Assembly (NCBI GenBank): GCA_011050015.1
Contig: DRGP01000164.1
Coordinates: forward strand, 1 to 35,514
DNA: 35,514 nt
From: Leeuwenhoekiella sp.
GTDB taxonomy: Bacteria; Bacteroidota; Bacteroidia; Flavobacteriales; Flavobacteriaceae
Reading direction: 5' to 3'
Part shown: piece by piece, positions 35,113-35,514 of the stretch
Layout: every line of letters begins with the position of its first letter
Numbering within the stretch: the stretch's first letter is position 1
Position numbers and translations under genes: made by a program
Notes under the pieces: generated by a model
Databases searched by the model: none
Seen by the model: only the letters and a program-made list of their open reading frames with translations
What the model was told of the DNA's origin: nothing

Positions 35113-35514
35113 ATGTTAATTTTTCTGGACATAGACGGTGTAATGGTTCCGGCCAATTCCTGGAGGAAACCTGAATTCTTAGAAGACGGTTTCCCGGCCT
35201 TTAGTAAAGGAGCCGTAGCTGCACTTAATAAAATAATTACCGCTTCAGGTGCAGACCTTGTATTGATCACTTCCCACAAAGCAAAATATTCAATAGAAGA
35301 ATGGGAAAATATGTTTAAAAGGAGATCAATCCAGGTGAATAAAATAACCACACTTCCTAATAATAATGATTATCTAAATAGAAAAGACGAACTTTTAAAG
35401 TGGTTTGTCGCTGAAGAAATTAAAGGTAATTTCATCATCATAGATGACGATAAATCCCTTAATGGATTACCTGATTTTTTTAAGCGAAAACTTATTCAAA
35501 CCAGCGCTTTGGTG
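35113..35514 (+). CDS. HAD-fold protein (Swiss-army-knife RNA-repair HAD type), truncated by window end
   Basis: Translates MLIFLDIDGVMVPANSWRKPEF...ALNKIITASGADLVLITSHKAKY...FIIIDDDKSLNGLPDFF; DxDG and IDDD motifs. Confidence 0.7.
   Translation, partial: MLIFLDIDGVMVPANSWRKPEFLEDGFPAFSKGAVAALNKIITASGADLVLITSHKAKYSIEEWENMFKRRSIQVNKITTLPNNNDYLNRKDELLKWFVAEEIKGNFIIIDDDKSLNGLPDFFKRKLIQTSALV

Overview
Window from a Bacteroidetes genome, probably a marine Flavobacteriaceae (TAnnTTTG-type -7 box, lineage-typical palindromic intergenic repeats, protein families). It has three zones. (1) 1-~7.3 kb: the end of a prophage late module. The 3' end of an IS3-family element abuts a truncated tail/hydrolase gene, followed by a right-handed beta-helix lipoprotein, a holin-like membrane protein, a large tail protein, a possible pseudoknotted 3'UTR RNA and a D12-class adenine methylase. 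(2) 7.37-12.5 kb: a compact ~5-kb element integrated in tRNA-Ala(GGC). It is bounded by an 18-bp direct repeat of the tRNA 3' end and carries matching 20-bp putative integrase arm sites near both ends. It encodes a tyrosine recombinase, an excisionase-like HTH protein, a wHTH replication-initiator-like protein and four small unknowns. The initiator-like gene contains three tandem 23-bp repeats that run through all three reading frames next to an AT-rich tract, which looks like a lambda-O-style intragenic origin. No capsid, relaxase or terminase is visible, so it resembles a minimal phage-satellite or integrative replicon. (3) 12.5-35.5 kb: chromosomal and accessory genes. These include a Schlafen/AlbA-ATPase protein, hemH, an MNT/HEPN pair with a frameshifted HEPN gene, MATE efflux, two paralogous ParE-type TA modules, a five-gene esterase/ATP-grasp/GCS2/GATase/ATP-grasp-like cluster (putative ribosome-independent peptide or amide metabolite pathway), a GH43-like protein, a VPS10/BNR protein, an ABC ATPase, a prolyl oligopeptidase, asd and a HAD-fold protein running off the end. 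The best candidates for new biology are the tRNA-Ala mini-element with its intragenic iteron cluster and the amidoligase cluster. All functional calls come from reading the sequence; no searches were run.
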